NCBI RefSeq assembly: GCF_900095175.1
Contig: NZ_LT606946.1
Coordinates: 2,712-66,711 of the forward strand
DNA from: Polynucleobacter necessarius
Lineage (GTDB): Bacteria; Pseudomonadota; Gammaproteobacteria; Burkholderiales; Burkholderiaceae
Length of the DNA: 64,000 nt
Direction of reading: 5' to 3'
The translations under genes and the position numbers were made by a program. Shown here piece by piece: positions 48,515 through 60,439 of the stretch (positions within the stretch are counted from its first letter, which is position 1; each line of letters begins with the position of its first letter). A model generated the notes under the pieces. That model was not told where the DNA came from, did not search any database, and saw only the letters and a program-made list of their open reading frames with translations.

Positions 48515-49584
48515 GCAAGCCTTCAATCTTGATTATGGCTGGGGGTACTGGCGGACATATTTTCCCAGGGCTAGCAGTGGCAGAATATTTACGCGTTTGT
48601 GGCTGGAACGTATCCTGGCTTGGCAATCAGAGCGGTATGGAATATCGACTGGTTAAAGCTCGAGACTTCCTATTTGAGGCGGTTGAGTTTAGCGGCTTGC
48701 GTGGAAAGGGCATCAAAGCAAAACTGATGCTGCCATTTAATCTTGCAAGAGCCAGTCTTCAGAGTTTGAAGATCATGCGCCGTATTAAACCAAATGTAGT
48801 TTTAGGTATGGGTGGTTACATTACCTTCCCGGGTGGCTTGATGGCTAAGTTTTTGAAGAAGCCGTTGGTTTTGCATGAGGCTAATTCTGTAGCAGGAAGT
48901 GCTAATCGTGCTTTAGCCAAAATTGCTATGCGTACCTTAACTGGTTTCCCGGATACGATGGCTCATGCTGAGTGGGTTGGCAATCCAATCTGTGAAGAAT
49001 TCGAAACTCTAGGCACACCATCTAAGCGATATGAAACGCGCACTGGACCTTTGTCGATTCTCGTAGTTGGTGGGAGCTTGGGGGCAGCTGCTTTAAATGA
49101 AGCAATTCCATCAGCCTTGGCGCTAATGGAAAAAGATGCGCGTCCATCTGTGATTCACCAGGCGGGAGATAAGCATCTTGCAGATCTACAGCAGCGCTAT
49201 GCTGACTTAGGTGTTGCCGCTGATATTCGCTCTTTTATTGATGACATGCCAACCGCTTACGCTCAAGCAGATCTTGTTATTTGTCGCTCGGGTGCAATGA
49301 CTGTTTCAGAAATCGCAGCATGTGGTGTTGCATCCTGCTTAATCCCATTTCCATATGCGATTGATGATCACCAAACTGCAAACGCACGTTTTTTGTCGGA
49401 TGCAGATGCAGCCATTCTGTTGCCACAACAAGATCTCAATCCACAGGATCTGGCGTCCATGATTCAAAACTTTAATCGCCAAGATTTACAAGTGATGGCT
49501 GAGCGTGCTCATGCTTTAGCAAAGCCTCATGCAACTCAGCGTGTGGCTGAAGTATGTGCAGATTGTGCGGGAGTGGGTATATGA
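48511..49584 (+). CDS. murG: MurG, lipid II-forming GlcNAc transferase
   Basis: Adds GlcNAc to lipid I on the cytoplasmic membrane face. 357 residues, GT-B fold (GT28): N-terminal glycine loop [20 protein letters not shown], second loop [15 protein letters not shown], and the donor-site [13 protein letters not shown] and [15 protein letters not shown] with IDDHQTANA. Overlaps ftsW by 4 nt and murC by 4 nt. Confidence 0.96.
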   Translation: MSKPSILIMAGGTGGHIFPGLAVAEYLRVCGWNVSWLGNQSGMEYRLVKARDFLFEAVEFSGLRGKGIKAKLMLPFNLARASLQSLKIMRRIKPNVVLGMGGYITFPGGLMAKFLKKPLVLHEANSVAGSANRALAKIAMRTLTGFPDTMAHAEWVGNPICEEFETLGTPSKRYETRTGPLSILVVGGSLGAAALNEAIPSALALMEKDARPSVIHQAGDKHLADLQQRYADLGVAADIRSFIDDMPTAYAQADLVICRSGAMTVSEIAACGVASCLIPFPYAIDDHQTANARFLSDADAAILLPQQDLNPQDLASMIQNFNRQDLQVMAERAHALAKPHATQRVAEVCADCAGVGI

Positions 49585-51017
49585 AACATATCGTTCAGCA
49601 AATACATTTTGTTGGTATCGGCGGCGCAGGCATGAGCGGTATTGCCGAAGTGCTGCTGAATCTGGGTTATCAGGTATCAGGGTCTGATTTGGCAGAAGGT
49701 GCCGCCACTAAGCGCTTAAAAGATTTGAGTGCAGTAATTCATATTGGGCATGACCCTAAAAATATTGGTACTGCAGAGGCGGTAGTGATTTCTACCGCAG
49801 TTGCAGGAAATAACCCTGAAGTGCTAGCTGCTCGCGCAGCTAAGGTTCCCGTCATTCAGCGTGCTGTCATGCTGGGTGAGCTCATGCGTTTAAAGCAGGG
49901 TATTGCGATTGCAGGAACTCATGGCAAAACAACGACAACCAGTTTGGTTGCCTCAGTCTTGGCTGAAGGCGGTTTAGATCCAACCTTTGTGATTGGTGGG
50001 AAGTTAAATTCTGCTGGCGCCAATGCACGATTAGGTCAGGGTGATTTCATTGTGGTCGAGGCGGATGAGTCCGATGCTTCTTTCTTGCAATTATTTCCAG
50101 CGATGGAGGTAGTTACTAATATCGATGCTGATCATATGGATACATATCAGCATGACATGGCGAGATTGAAGCAGGCTTTTGTCCAGTTTATTCAGCGTAT
50201 GCCATTTTATGGTGTGGCAGTGCTCTGTATTGATGATGCCAACGTTCGAGACATTATTCCGTTTGTATCTCAACCAGTACTACGTTACGGCTTATCTGAA
50301 GATGCAGATATTCGTGCAAGTAATGTGCGTGCTGAAGGCACGTGTATGCACTTCACGGTGGATCGTAAAACCGTACGACGCCACGGAAATAGGCCTGGAC
50401 GTCTTGAGGTGCAACTCAATTTACCCGGTTTACACAATGTACGAAATGCCTTGGCAGCAATTGGTATTGCTACTGAATTAGGTGTTGGTGATGAAGCCAT
50501 AGTGAAGGCTTTATCTGAATTTAGTGGTGTTGGTCGTCGCTTCCAAAGATATGGAGACATTCCTTTGGCATCTGGTGGAAGTTTCACCTTGATAGATGAT
50601 TACGGCCACCATCCTGTTGAGATGGCAGCTACTTTATCTGCAGCACGTGGCGCTTATCCAGATCGTCGATTGGTATTGGCATTTCAACCCCACCGCTTTA
50701 CAAGAACTCGGGATTGTTTTGGTGAATTTGTGCAAGTTCTCAAAAACTTTGATGCACTTGTACTTACTGAGGTATATCCAGCTGGTGAAGCGAAGATTCC
50801 AGGTGCAGATGGTCAAAGTCTCATGAAGGCGGCGCTCTCTGTTGATAAGACCGTAAATGGCTCCTTAGATAGCGCAGCTGTAGCCTTTACCCCAAGCGTA
50901 GGGGAAATGCCAGAAAAACTTAGCACTTTATTGCGTGATGGCGATGTCTTAATCACGATGGGCGCAGGTTCTATCTCTGGATTGCCTCATGTATTAGTGG
51001 AGGCAAAACATGCCTAA
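49581..51017 (+). CDS. murC: UDP-N-acetylmuramate:L-alanine ligase
   Basis: Adds the first stem-peptide residue. 478 residues from the ATG overlapping the murG stop (ATGA at 49581-49584); the nine-codon upstream extension is inside murG and rejected. N-terminal UDP-binding loop [22 protein letters not shown] loop [41 protein letters not shown] and [14 protein letters not shown] are intact. Confidence 0.96.
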   Translation: MKHIVQQIHFVGIGGAGMSGIAEVLLNLGYQVSGSDLAEGAATKRLKDLSAVIHIGHDPKNIGTAEAVVISTAVAGNNPEVLAARAAKVPVIQRAVMLGELMRLKQGIAIAGTHGKTTTTSLVASVLAEGGLDPTFVIGGKLNSAGANARLGQGDFIVVEADESDASFLQLFPAMEVVTNIDADHMDTYQHDMARLKQAFVQFIQRMPFYGVAVLCIDDANVRDIIPFVSQPVLRYGLSEDADIRASNVRAEGTCMHFTVDRKTVRRHGNRPGRLEVQLNLPGLHNVRNALAAIGIATELGVGDEAIVKALSEFSGVGRRFQRYGDIPLASGGSFTLIDDYGHHPVEMAATLSAARGAYPDRRLVLAFQPHRFTRTRDCFGEFVQVLKNFDALVLTEVYPAGEAKIPGADGQSLMKAALSVDKTVNGSLDSAAVAFTPSVGEMPEKLSTLLRDGDVLITMGAGSISGLPHVLVEAKHA

Positions 51018-52023
51018 GCAAAATCAACATTTACTTTCTTGGGGTGAGCGAGTTAAGCAAGAGCTTGCAAACTTAGATGTTCAATCTCTTGGTCAGGTTG
51101 GTGTATTGCTTGGCGGTCGTTCTGGCGAACGTGAGATTTCATTAATGTCTGGTGGTGGTGTTTTAGAAGCTTTGCTTTCTAAAGGAGTTGATGCGCACCC
51201 ATTTGATCCAGGCTTACGTTGCCCAACTGAATTAGCAAATGAAAAATTTGATCGCATCTTTATTTCCTTGCATGGACGCTATGGTGAAGATGGCACGATC
51301 CAAGGATTGCTTGAGCTCTTGGGTTTGCCTTATACCGGTAGCGGCGTATTAGCATCCGCATTAGCAATCGACAAAATTGCAACCAAGCTTGTCTGGCTTA
51401 GTAGTGGTCTTTCAACACCAGAGTTTCAGGAGCTCAAGACTGATAGTGATTGGAATGCAGTGGTGAAGCATTTGGGCTTGCCATTAATTGTGAAGCCAGC
51501 GCATGAAGGCTCCTCACTCGGTTTAACTAAAGTGAAATCTGTCGAGGAATTGCCTGCTGCTTACAAGTTGGCTGCTGGGATGGATAAAAAAGTGATTGCC
51601 GAGACTTGTATTGTTGGTGATGAGTTGACTTGCCCATTGGTTGGATTTGGTGCTGATGCTGAGGCTTTGCCCGTGATCAAAATTATTCCGCCAGAAGCTA
51701 ACTACGATTTTCATAATAAGTATTTTTCTGATGAGACTAAGTACTTGTGCCCAACGGACTTAGCACCGGAGGTAAATCAAGCAGTTCAAGATTTAGCGTT
51801 GTCTGCCTATCGTGCGCTTGGTTGTAAAACTTGGGGTCGTGCTGACGTGATGCTAGATAAGCAGACTGGAAAACCCTATCTTTTAGAAATGAATACTTCT
51901 CCAGGGATGACCTCGCATTCCTTGGTGCCTATGGCGGCAAAAGCAGCCGGTGTTGAATATGCCGAACTAGTTCTCTGGGTTATTGCTCAGACACTAAATA
52001 GTAAAGGGGCTGCGCAAGTATGA
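51010..52023 (+). CDS. ddl: D-alanine-D-alanine ligase
   Basis: ATP-grasp enzyme making D-Ala-D-Ala for MurF. 337 residues: [60 protein letters not shown], and the C-terminal [17 protein letters not shown] with metal-binding Glu and Asn. An N-terminal extension of about 30 residues precedes the usual start of the fold. Overlaps murC by 8 nt and ftsQ by 4 nt. Confidence 0.95.
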   Translation: MPKQNQHLLSWGERVKQELANLDVQSLGQVGVLLGGRSGEREISLMSGGGVLEALLSKGVDAHPFDPGLRCPTELANEKFDRIFISLHGRYGEDGTIQGLLELLGLPYTGSGVLASALAIDKIATKLVWLSSGLSTPEFQELKTDSDWNAVVKHLGLPLIVKPAHEGSSLGLTKVKSVEELPAAYKLAAGMDKKVIAETCIVGDELTCPLVGFGADAEALPVIKIIPPEANYDFHNKYFSDETKYLCPTDLAPEVNQAVQDLALSAYRALGCKTWGRADVMLDKQTGKPYLLEMNTSPGMTSHSLVPMAAKAAGVEYAELVLWVIAQTLNSKGAAQV

Positions 52024-52886
52024 GTCGAGTGAGCGCCTTCTTAAACGGCTTCGGTGAAGTATTTGCTTCACTGGCATCTCCGCTTTGGAATCATCCAGAG
52101 CGGATGCAAAAGCTGAGCCGTTTCTTAATGCGCTGTTTCGCAGTCATGGTTTGTGTTGGAATTTTGGTGTGGTTAAGTCAGCACCCAGTCTTTGCCTTAC
52201 GCCAAGTGGTAATAGAGCCGGTGGCTGGAGAAACACTCAAGCATATTAATAAGCCTGTGGTGAAGCAACAGGTTTTGGAAACCGTTCAAGGAAATTTTTT
52301 CAGTGTGAGGCTAGAAGATGTGAAGCGTGGCTTCGAGTCCATGCCATGGGTTCGTCATGCCAATGTGCGCAGGGTCTGGCCTAACGGATTGATTGTGAGT
52401 ATTGAAGAGCAAAAACCATTTGGTACTTGGGGTGGAGCTGATAGTCATACCTTAATGAATACCCACGGTGAGCTTTTTGCAGGCCGTGTTTCTGATGTGG
52501 GGGATGGTATTACTTTGATTGATTTCTCTGGGCCAGAAGATGCAAGCAAAGAAGTCATGCGCTTGTACGAAAGAGCAAATGCTTGGTTTAAGCCTTGGAG
52601 TGCAGAGGTGAAAAGCTTGGCACTCTCAGAACGCTACGCCTGGCACGTGAAGTTATCCAATGGTATGAAGGTGGAGTTCGGTCGAGATGAAGAGAGTTCG
52701 GATAAAACATTAACCGAGGATCGCGTCGCGCGCCTCTTTAAGTATTGGCCACAAGTTCAAGAGAAGTGGGCTAATCGTGTGGATGCAATAGATCTGCGTT
52801 ATGCAAATGGTTTTGCAGTGCATCTTGCTTCGGCAAGTTTGAAAAAGAATGAAGCAGATGGTAAGAAAAGCGAGCAGAAGCAATGA
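52020..52886 (+). CDS. ftsQ: cell division protein FtsQ
   Basis: Bitopic divisome protein linking FtsA/FtsK to FtsL-FtsB. 288 residues: cytoplasmic tail (about 1-35), one membrane helix ([16 protein letters not shown]), POTRA domain ([21 protein letters not shown] to [21 protein letters not shown] region) and the beta domain ending in KKSEQKQ. Intact; separated from ftsA by 9 nt. Confidence 0.93.
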   Translation: MSRVSAFLNGFGEVFASLASPLWNHPERMQKLSRFLMRCFAVMVCVGILVWLSQHPVFALRQVVIEPVAGETLKHINKPVVKQQVLETVQGNFFSVRLEDVKRGFESMPWVRHANVRRVWPNGLIVSIEEQKPFGTWGGADSHTLMNTHGELFAGRVSDVGDGITLIDFSGPEDASKEVMRLYERANAWFKPWSAEVKSLALSERYAWHVKLSNGMKVEFGRDEESSDKTLTEDRVARLFKYWPQVQEKWANRVDAIDLRYANGFAVHLASASLKKNEADGKKSEQKQ

Positions 52887-52895
52887 GGAATGAGA

Positions 52896-54125
52896 ATGAG
52901 TAAAGACAACCGTGATTTATTGGTCGGATTAGATATTGGAACTTCCAAGGTAGTTGCTTTGGTTGCTGAATTGGGGGTTGATGGCCAATTTAATGTGGTT
53001 GGTGTCGGCCAAACTGCATCTAAAGGTCTGAAGAAGGGTGTGGTTGTCAATATTGAGGCTACTGTCCAATCCATCCAAAAAGCGCTTGAAGAGGCTGAGG
53101 TCATGGCCGATCGCCAGATCGTGCAAGTTTTTACCGGCATCGCTGGAAATCATATTGTCAGTTTTAACTCTAGCGGTATGGTTGCCATTCGCGACAAAGA
53201 AGTTAGTGCTGGTGATGTCGAGCGTGTTTTAGAAACTGCTAAAGCAATCAATATTCCAACAGATCAGCAAATCCTCCATATTCTCGTCCAAGAATTCATT
53301 ATTGATGGACAAGAAGATGTTCGCGAGCCCATCGGGATGAGCGGACTTCGTCTTGAAGTAAAGGTGCATATTGTTACTGGCGCCGTTAGTGCTGCACAAA
53401 ATATTGTGAAGTGTGTCCGTCGTTGTGGTTTAGAGGTCAATGATTTAATTTTGCAACCTCTCGCATCCAGCTTGGCTGTGCTAACAGAAGATGAAAAAGA
53501 GTTGGGCGTTGTCTTAGTGGATATTGGTGGCGGTACAACTGATATCGCAATCTATTGCCAAGACTCCATTCGCCATACTGCTGTGATTCCGATTGCGGGC
53601 GATCAAATTACCAATGACATTGCAATGGCCTTGCGTACGCCTACGATTGATGCGGAAGATTTAAAAATTCAGTACGGCATCGCTCGTCAAGATATGGCAG
53701 ACTCGACCACCATGATTGACGTCCCAGGTGTTGGTGATCGCGAGCCGCGACCAATGTCTAAGCAAGCCTTAGCTGCAGTGATCGAGCCACGTGTTGAAGA
53801 ATTGTTCACTTTAGTGCGAGGTGTGGTGCGTGATTCTGGTTACGAAGATATGGTGTCTTCAGGAATCGTGCTCACTGGTGGAACTGCATTAATGCCGGGA
53901 ATGGTTGAGCTTGCTGAGCAAGTGTTTTTACGCCCTGCACGTATCGGTACGCCTGAATATCGTGGGCACTTACATGAAGTCTTACGTAGCCCAAGATTTG
54001 CTACCAGCATCGGTTTATTAATGGAAGGTCAAGCGCAGTTGTTGCGTGGCCGTCGAGTATCTCAGTCAGGCGCATTACAAAGTGTGATTTCGCGCATGAA
54101 GGAATGGTTCGCAGGAAATTTTTAA
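52896..54125 (+). CDS. ftsA: cell division protein FtsA
   Basis: Actin-like protein anchoring FtsZ to the membrane. 409 residues. Phosphate-binding LLVGLDIGTSKVVALVAELG, 1C domain after about residue 85, VLVDIGGGTTDIAIY, GIVLTGGTALMPGM, and a C-terminal amphipathic membrane-targeting helix (SVISRMKEWFAGNF). The ATG at 52896 is preferred because GAGGAA lies 5 nt upstream; another ATG two codons earlier is possible. Confidence 0.96.
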   Translation: MSKDNRDLLVGLDIGTSKVVALVAELGVDGQFNVVGVGQTASKGLKKGVVVNIEATVQSIQKALEEAEVMADRQIVQVFTGIAGNHIVSFNSSGMVAIRDKEVSAGDVERVLETAKAINIPTDQQILHILVQEFIIDGQEDVREPIGMSGLRLEVKVHIVTGAVSAAQNIVKCVRRCGLEVNDLILQPLASSLAVLTEDEKELGVVLVDIGGGTTDIAIYCQDSIRHTAVIPIAGDQITNDIAMALRTPTIDAEDLKIQYGIARQDMADSTTMIDVPGVGDREPRPMSKQALAAVIEPRVEELFTLVRGVVRDSGYEDMVSSGIVLTGGTALMPGMVELAEQVFLRPARIGTPEYRGHLHEVLRSPRFATSIGLLMEGQAQLLRGRRVSQSGALQSVISRMKEWFAGNF

Positions 54126-54170
54126 GTTTTTCGTCGTCGTCAATGTAGTACTTATTACCTAGGAGGGTAT

Positions 54171-55511
54171 ATGGAATTTGAAATGTTAGATCAAGAAACA
54201 GCCGGCAAAACCATTATTAAAGTGGTTGGAGTTGGCGGTGCGGGTGGTAATGCAGTTCAGCACATGATTCGTCGCGGTGTTAACGGCGTAGAGTTTATTT
54301 GTATGAACACCGATGCTGGCGCTCTACAGCGTTCTGAGGCATCTGTGAATTTGCAACTAGGCTCTAGCGGACTCGGTGCTGGCGCAAAACCTGAAATTGG
54401 CGCAGCTTCTGCTGAAGAGGCGCGTGCACGTATTGCAGATACATTGCAAGGTGCGCATATGGTATTCATCACGGCTGGTATGGGTGGTGGAACAGGTACT
54501 GGTGCAGCCCCAATCGTTGCTCAGGTTGCTAAAGAGATGGGTATCTTGACTGTTGGAGTAATTAGCAAGCCATTTGATTTTGAAGGTGTGAAGCGTCTAA
54601 AGGTTGCAGAGAATGGTGCTACCGAACTCGAAGCATATGTGGATTCATTGATCGTAGTTCTCAATGAGAAACTCTTTGAAGTGATGGGTGAGGATGCGGA
54701 GTTTGATAAGGCATTCGCCTGCGCCGATGATGTATTGCATAACGCTGTTTCAGGTATTGCAGAAATCATCAATGTTCAAGGTTTGATCAACGTCGACTTC
54801 GAAGACGTAAAAACAGCGATGAGTGAGCAAGGTAAGGCGATGATGGGAACGGCAACCGTTTCTGGCATGGATCGTGCACGCTTAGCCGCTGAAGCTGCTG
54901 TTGCTTCACCATTACTTGAAGGTGTGGATCTGTCTGGTGCGCGTGGTGTATTGGTCAACATTACAGCTAGTCGTTCACTCAAATTGTCTGAGACTCGTGA
55001 AGTGATGGCGGCGATTCGCGGTTACGCAGCGGATGATGCTACTGTGATCTTCGGTACCGTATACGACGAAAGCTTGGGTGATGCTTTACGCGTTACTGTT
55101 GTGGCTACTGGTTTGAATAATCCACAAGCGCGTCAAAGCCATCAACCAGAAGTAGTATGGAGACAAGCTACAGGTACACATGATGCGATGCCAACCATGG
55201 CTGACTTAAACAGCTTTGCTCCAGCAAGTGCATCAGCGGCAATGAGTAAGGTAGGTTTCGACTCAGCTCTGAACACTAGTGCTGGTTTGGCAATGACAGG
55301 TGCCGGTAGTGTGCCTTCCATGTCCGCTCAACCAGCCACTAGCGGTGTTGATTACAGCCAATATGATCTACCACGGGTATTCCGTAGTTCACGTGAGGCT
55401 ACACCAGCCCCTTCATTAGGTGCTGATAGCTCTCCACAGGCAAAAACCATGCTAGATAAAGGGGCTGATTACTATGAAATCCCAGCTTTTTTACGTAAGC
55501 AAGCAGATTAA
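54171..55511 (+). CDS. ftsZ: cell division GTPase FtsZ
   Basis: Tubulin homologue forming the division ring. 446 residues: [19 protein letters not shown], tubulin signature [18 protein letters not shown], synergy (T7) loop segment [11 protein letters not shown] with the catalytic aspartate, a variable linker of about 110 residues, and the C-terminal peptide [14 protein letters not shown] that binds FtsA/ZipA. Strong ribosome site TAGGAGGG. Last of the division genes; a GC-rich inverted-repeat element follows. Confidence 0.97.
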   Translation: MEFEMLDQETAGKTIIKVVGVGGAGGNAVQHMIRRGVNGVEFICMNTDAGALQRSEASVNLQLGSSGLGAGAKPEIGAASAEEARARIADTLQGAHMVFITAGMGGGTGTGAAPIVAQVAKEMGILTVGVISKPFDFEGVKRLKVAENGATELEAYVDSLIVVLNEKLFEVMGEDAEFDKAFACADDVLHNAVSGIAEIINVQGLINVDFEDVKTAMSEQGKAMMGTATVSGMDRARLAAEAAVASPLLEGVDLSGARGVLVNITASRSLKLSETREVMAAIRGYAADDATVIFGTVYDESLGDALRVTVVATGLNNPQARQSHQPEVVWRQATGTHDAMPTMADLNSFAPASASAAMSKVGFDSALNTSAGLAMTGAGSVPSMSAQPATSGVDYSQYDLPRVFRSSREATPAPSLGADSSPQAKTMLDKGADYYEIPAFLRKQAD

Positions 55512-55542
55512 TTAACTACTTAATACAATAGGTACTTGCAGA

Positions 55543-55593
55543 ATGCCAGCGCGGCGCCCCTCCGGACGACGAATCCCGCGCTTGCGTTGGCAT
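55543..55593 (+). other. GC-rich structured element between ftsZ and the peroxiredoxin gene
   Basis: A 51-nt nested inverted repeat: ATGCCA (55543-55548) pairs with TGGCAT (55588-55593), and GCGCGG (55549-55554) with CCGCGC (55576-55581), with a 6-nt bulge on the 3' side and a GC-rich loop containing TCCGGA. There is no T-tract, so it is not a classic terminator. Its base composition stands out from the A/T-rich flanks. Could be a processed RNA structure, a small repeat element or a rho-related site. Confidence 0.5.
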
Positions 55594-55623
55594 GTTAAAT
55601 AACAATTACTTATTGGAGATGTC

Positions 55624-56124
55624 ATGATTGCTGTCGGACAAAAATTACCAAACGCTACTCTTTATGAATTTTTAGATGAAGCGAGTGAAGGTTGCGCTAT
55701 TGGGCCAAATGCATTTGAAGTTGAGAAACTAACTGCTGGAAAAAAGATTGTGATCTTTGCGCTGCCTGGTGCATTTACACCTACCTGCTCAGCAAAGCAT
55801 GTTCCTGGCTATGTTGAGCACTTTGATGCAATCAAAGCAAAAGGTGTTGATGAAATTTGGTGTATTTCGGTAAACGACCCATTTGTCATGGGTGCTTGGG
55901 GCCGTGATCAAAAGGTTGGAAAAAAGATTCGCATGTTGGGTGATGGTAGTGCTGAGTTCACTAAGAAACTCGGACTCGAGTTGGATTTGACTGCTCGCGG
56001 CTTGGGCCTTCGCTCTGATCGCTATGCCATGATTGTTGAAAATGGTGTAGTAACAACTTTGGATCGTGAAGCGCCTGGCAAGTTTGAAGTGAGCGATGCT
56101 GCTTCCATTTTGAAGAAGCTTTAA
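55624..56124 (+). CDS. peroxiredoxin, Prx5-like
   Basis: Thiol peroxidase reducing hydrogen and organic peroxides. 166 residues: thioredoxin-like fold with the peroxidatic cysteine in [18 protein letters not shown] (about residue 59), [15 protein letters not shown] and the arginine of [16 protein letters not shown]. This branch is usually reduced by glutathione/glutaredoxin. GGAG lies 7 nt before the ATG. It separates ftsZ from lpxC, as in other Burkholderiales. Confidence 0.92.
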   Translation: MIAVGQKLPNATLYEFLDEASEGCAIGPNAFEVEKLTAGKKIVIFALPGAFTPTCSAKHVPGYVEHFDAIKAKGVDEIWCISVNDPFVMGAWGRDQKVGKKIRMLGDGSAEFTKKLGLELDLTARGLGLRSDRYAMIVENGVVTTLDREAPGKFEVSDAASILKKL

Positions 56125-56153
56125 GAGAAATATTCCTGAATTTAGATAAAGCC

Positions 56154-57068
56154 ATGATGAAGCAACGCACAATCGCCACCCCAATTAAAACTGTGGGGAT
56201 TGGCTTGCACTCTGGGCGTAAGGTGACCTTATCTATTAAGCCTGCACCGGTAAATTCAGGAATTCTATTTGTACGTGTAGACACCCCAGAGCAATCGGTC
56301 GTACCGGCTACTGCTCTGGCGGTTTGCGATACCCGCCTGGCTTCAGTAATTCAAAAAGATGGAGTACGCGTATCTACCGTGGAGCATTTGCTTTCAGCAT
56401 GTGCAGGCCTTGGGCTTGATAATTTATTGATCGAGCTTGATGGCGAAGAAGTTCCCATCATGGATGGTAGTGCGGCTTCCTTCCTGTTCTTAATGGAATC
56501 AGCTGGCATTGCTGAGCAAGAAGCACCAAGACAGTTTGTGGTGATTAAAAAACCTATAGAGGTGAAAGAGGGTGACAAGCTTGCGCGTCTAGAACCTTTC
56601 TTCGGGTTTAAATTGGATTTCACAATCGACTTTAAGCATCCAGCAGTCGATAAGACGGGTCAGCGCTTTATGGTCGACTTTGCAGAACACGCATATCGAA
56701 GCGAGATTGGTCGCGCTCGCACTTTTGGCTTTGCTCATGAAGTTGAAGCATTGCGAGAAATGGGATTGGCTCGCGGTGGAAGTTTGGATAACGCGATCGT
56801 GCTCGATGAGCATCGCATCCTCAATAACGAAGAATTACGTTACGAAGATGAGTTTGTGCGTCACAAAATTTTGGATGCCGTTGGCGATCTATATTTAGTT
56901 GGCCACCCAATAGTTGGCTCTTATGTCGCTGAAAAATCAGGACATGCCTTAAATAACGCGCTTTTACGTAAGCTCTTGGAAGATCCAAGTGCTTATGAAA
57001 TTAGTAGTTTTGCCGAAAATAAGGCCCCCTCAGCCTATTTAAAAGAGAGTCAACCCCTCTTTTTCTAG
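56154..57068 (+). CDS. lpxC: UDP-3-O-acyl-GlcNAc deacetylase LpxC
   Basis: First committed step of lipid A synthesis. 304 residues: [22 protein letters not shown], zinc histidine in [32 protein letters not shown], and [19 protein letters not shown] with the second zinc His, the Asp ligand and the catalytic His. Either of two adjacent ATG codons may be used. Confirms a lipid A-bearing outer membrane. Convergent with the DUF721 gene. Confidence 0.96.
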   Translation: MMKQRTIATPIKTVGIGLHSGRKVTLSIKPAPVNSGILFVRVDTPEQSVVPATALAVCDTRLASVIQKDGVRVSTVEHLLSACAGLGLDNLLIELDGEEVPIMDGSAASFLFLMESAGIAEQEAPRQFVVIKKPIEVKEGDKLARLEPFFGFKLDFTIDFKHPAVDKTGQRFMVDFAEHAYRSEIGRARTFGFAHEVEALREMGLARGGSLDNAIVLDEHRILNNEELRYEDEFVRHKILDAVGDLYLVGHPIVGSYVAEKSGHALNNALLRKLLEDPSAYEISSFAENKAPSAYLKESQPLFF

Positions 57069-57070
57069 GT

Positions 57071-57574
57071 TTATTGAGGTTTGCTTTGAAGAAGACGTTC
57101 GACAGCTTTGCGCAGATCAGAGTCCGGCGCCAATTTATCTAGCAATGATTCCCAAGAAGCTCTTGCTACAGAGTTAAACCCTCTTGGCTTTTGGCTTGCT
57201 TGATGCCCCTCGCGAGACTTAATCTCCCAGGTCGGTGGCGCCGGCTTGAGGCGCACTTTAATGTTGCTGCAAACCACCCCTTTTTTAGCTAACTCATTGA
57301 TTAAACTGGGTAATATTTGCTGAAGACGGGTGGCAATACTTGCCCCGTTGACTAGCAAAAATAGTTCATTCTGGCCGCCAGAACGCCATCCAGGCTCAAT
57401 TTTGGGTGCTAAGTTATCCAAATCCATTTCAAGCAGAGCAGCCTTGAGGGCAACCTTGAGTTTGGCTAGATCTTCAGTTTTGGCCAAAATGCTACCCAAA
57501 CCCTCAGAGTCACGCAAATACTCCAGCCACTCATGGGCGGCTTTAGTGCGGACGGGTTTAGGGGCAAAGTTCAT
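57071..57574 (-). CDS. DUF721 (DciA-like) protein
   Basis: 167 residues from the ATG at 57574 (MNFAPKPVRTKAAHEWLEYL), or 177 from an upstream TTG. The middle region (VALKAALLEMDLDNLAPKI, LFLLVNGASIATRLQQILPSLINELAKKG, IKVRLKPAPP) has the KH-like pattern of DUF721; the ends are divergent. Some DUF721 proteins (DciA) load the replicative helicase, and this gene often flanks secA or lpxC. Assignment to true DciA is tentative. Confidence 0.75.
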   Translation of the reverse strand: MNFAPKPVRTKAAHEWLEYLRDSEGLGSILAKTEDLAKLKVALKAALLEMDLDNLAPKIEPGWRSGGQNELFLLVNGASIATRLQQILPSLINELAKKGVVCSNIKVRLKPAPPTWEIKSREGHQASQKPRGFNSVARASWESLLDKLAPDSDLRKAVERLLQSKPQ

Positions 57575-57628
57575 ATAAAAAGAGGGTGCGGGTGATAAAC
57601 TCAAGGTCTTAATTTACTTCAATATCCC

Positions 57629-60439
57629 ATGGTAATCGGTCTTCTTAAAACCCTGGTCGGCAGTCGAAACGACCGCCTCTTAAAACAGTATCGCAAAGTG
57701 GTTGCCAAGGTTGGTGCTTTCGAGCCTAGCTTGCAAGCTTTGGATGATGCCGCATTGCAAGCAAAAACTGCTGAGTTCAAGTCGCGTTTAGCTGCGGGCG
57801 AGTCATTGGATGATATTGCACCAGAGGCTTTTGCAGTAGTTCGTGAGGCTAGCTCACGGGTGATGAAGATGCGTCATTTTGATGCGCAGATGATGGGCGG
57901 ACTTGCATTACATCAAGGCAAGATTGCTGAGATGGGAACGGGTGAAGGTAAAACCTTAACTGCTACGCTTCCAGTGTATTTAAATGCATTAACTGGCAAA
58001 GGTGTTCACGTCATTACGGTAAATGATTACTTGGCTCAGCGAGATGCCGAGTGGATGTCAACGCTCTACAATTTCTTGGGTATGAAGGTGGGCGTCAATC
58101 TGTCACAGATGGATCACACAACTAAGCAAGAAGCTTATGCCGCTGATATCACTTACGGTACCAATAATGAGTTTGGCTTTGATTACCTCCGTGACAATAT
58201 GGTGCAAGATTTGGGCCAACGTGTTCAGCGTGGCCTGGCTTATGCGATCGTTGATGAGGTTGACTTTATTCTGATTGATGAGGCGCGTACCCCATTAATC
58301 ATTTCTGGTCAGGCTGAAGATCATACTGATTTGTACATCAAGATTAATGCTTTGCCAGCTTACTTAGAGCGTCAAATTGGCGAAGAGAAAGCCGATGGCA
58401 CTGGTGTTGAAAAGCCAGGCGATTATTGGGTAGACGAAAAGTCCCAGCAAGTTTATTTAACAGAGCGTGGTCATGACAAAGCGGAAACAGTCTTGGTTGA
58501 ACTGGGCGCTTTAAATGATGGTGATTCTTTGTACTCCCCGCAAAATATTACTTTGATGCATCACGTGTACGCAGCATTGCGTGCACACACTTTGTATCAC
58601 CGTGATCAACATTATGTTGTCCAGAATAAAGAAGTCATCATTGTTGATGAGTTCACAGGCCGCTTAATGCAGGGCCGTCGTTGGTCTGATGGTTTGCATC
58701 AAGCAGTAGAAGCCAAAGAGGGCGTTCCGATTCAGAATGAGAATCAAACTCTAGCCACAATTACTTTCCAGAATTACTTCCGCATGTACGGCAAGTTGGC
58801 TGGTATGACTGGTACTGCTGACACAGAAGCATATGAATTCAAGGAAATTTACAACCTTGAGACAGTAGTTATTCCGCCAAACCGCATCAGTCAAAGAAAA
58901 GATCGTCAAGACCAGATCTTTAAAACTTCGCGTGAGCGCTATGATGCGGTAATTAAAGATATTGAGGATTGTTATGAGCGTGGCCAACCTGTATTAGTTG
59001 GAACGACTTCAATCGAAAACTCAGAGTTAATCGCAGGCCTACTGAGTCAGCGTAAGTTGCCTCATCAAGTTCTGAACGCGAAGCAACATGCTCGGGAAGC
59101 GGAGATCATTGCTCAGGCTGGTAGACCAAAGATGATCACCATTGCTACCAATATGGCTGGTCGTGGCACGGATATTGTTTTAGGTGGAAACGTTGGCAAG
59201 CAATCTTCTTTGATTGAAGTGGATGCTGCGCTTTCAGATGCAGAAAAAGCCGCCAAGATTAAGATTCTGCAAGATGAATGGCAAAGTCTGCATGGTCAAG
59301 TTTTAGCTGCGGGTGGTTTACACATTATTGGTACAGAGCGTCACGAGAGTCGACGTATTGATAATCAGCTGCGCGGTCGTGCCGGTCGTCAAGGTGACTC
59401 AGGCTCTTCCCGTTTTTACCTTTCTTTGGACGATGCACTTCTGCGTATTTTTGCTGGAGAGCGTCTGCGTGCAGTGATGGATCGTCTCAAAATGCCGGAT
59501 GGCGAACCGATTGAGGCTGGTATGGTGACTCGTTCAATTGAGTCTGCTCAGCGTAAGGTTGAAGGCCGCAACTTTGATATTCGTAAACAGTTGTTGGAGT
59601 ATGACGACGTTGCTAATGATCAGCGTAAAGAGGCTTATCGCCTCAGAAATGAAGTGCTGGAAAGCGATGATGTCGGCGATCTGATTGCTAATTTGCGTGA
59701 AGACGTGTTGCGTGGCGTTTGTGCGCTATATGTTCCTTTGGAGTCTATGGAAGAGCAGTGGGACTTAGTTGGCCTAGAAAATGTATTGGCTAGCGATTGG
59801 GGTTTAACTGTCGACCTGAAAAATTGGGTTGAAAATGCGGAATCTATGGACGATGAGCAAATCGTTGATCGCGTTCTAGAAGCGGCAAAAGAGACGTATG
59901 ATGCAAAAGTAGAGCTTTCCGGACGTCCATCTTTTGCTGGATTTGAGCGCTCTGTTTTACTCTACAGCTTAGATACCCATTGGCGTGAGCATTTAGCTGC
60001 CTTGGATCATTTGCGTCAAGGCATCCATTTACGTGGCTATGCTCAAAAAGACCCAAAACAAGAATATCGCCGCGAAGCATTCGAGCTGTATGGTGAGTTG
60101 CTCAACGTCATTAAGAATGATGTTGTAAAAAACATCATGACAGTCCAAATTCGAAGTGCAAGTGAGTTGGACGAAGCCTCCGAGTCAATGAATGAGGACT
60201 TGGCCAAACTCTCAGACGTGCAGTATCAGCATGCCGATGCAGAGCTTGAGGTGGCTGGATCAACTGGCGATCTTGGTGCGGCAATTGAAATAGCTCCAGC
60301 ACCAATTCGCACTGGTCCTAAGATCGGTCGCAATGACCCTTGCACCTGCGGTAGTGGCAAGAGGTACAAGAACTGCTGCGGGGCCTTTGGCGTAATTAGG
60401 GTTTCGACTTTAAGTGGCGATACAAAGTATTTCTGCTGA
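57629..60439 (+). CDS. secA: preprotein translocase ATPase SecA
   Basis: Motor that drives proteins through SecYEG. 936 residues: Walker [17 protein letters not shown] (about 103-118), DEAD-like [28 protein letters not shown], helicase motif [23 protein letters not shown], and the C-terminal zinc-binding tail [16 protein letters not shown]. After that tail come about 18 unusual residues (from GAFGVIRV), encoded almost entirely by the antisense of the regulator gene end (overlap 60396-60439). Family members normally stop within a few residues of the zinc motif, so the original stop was probably lost when the downstream cassette arrived or rearranged. Confidence 0.95.
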   Translation: MVIGLLKTLVGSRNDRLLKQYRKVVAKVGAFEPSLQALDDAALQAKTAEFKSRLAAGESLDDIAPEAFAVVREASSRVMKMRHFDAQMMGGLALHQGKIAEMGTGEGKTLTATLPVYLNALTGKGVHVITVNDYLAQRDAEWMSTLYNFLGMKVGVNLSQMDHTTKQEAYAADITYGTNNEFGFDYLRDNMVQDLGQRVQRGLAYAIVDEVDFILIDEARTPLIISGQAEDHTDLYIKINALPAYLERQIGEEKADGTGVEKPGDYWVDEKSQQVYLTERGHDKAETVLVELGALNDGDSLYSPQNITLMHHVYAALRAHTLYHRDQHYVVQNKEVIIVDEFTGRLMQGRRWSDGLHQAVEAKEGVPIQNENQTLATITFQNYFRMYGKLAGMTGTADTEAYEFKEIYNLETVVIPPNRISQRKDRQDQIFKTSRERYDAVIKDIEDCYERGQPVLVGTTSIENSELIAGLLSQRKLPHQVLNAKQHAREAEIIAQAGRPKMITIATNMAGRGTDIVLGGNVGKQSSLIEVDAALSDAEKAAKIKILQDEWQSLHGQVLAAGGLHIIGTERHESRRIDNQLRGRAGRQGDSGSSRFYLSLDDALLRIFAGERLRAVMDRLKMPDGEPIEAGMVTRSIESAQRKVEGRNFDIRKQLLEYDDVANDQRKEAYRLRNEVLESDDVGDLIANLREDVLRGVCALYVPLESMEEQWDLVGLENVLASDWGLTVDLKNWVENAESMDDEQIVDRVLEAAKETYDAKVELSGRPSFAGFERSVLLYSLDTHWREHLAALDHLRQGIHLRGYAQKDPKQEYRREAFELYGELLNVIKNDVVKNIMTVQIRSASELDEASESMNEDLAKLSDVQYQHADAELEVAGSTGDLGAAIEIAPAPIRTGPKIGRNDPCTCGSGKRYKNCCGAFGVIRVSTLSGDTKYFC

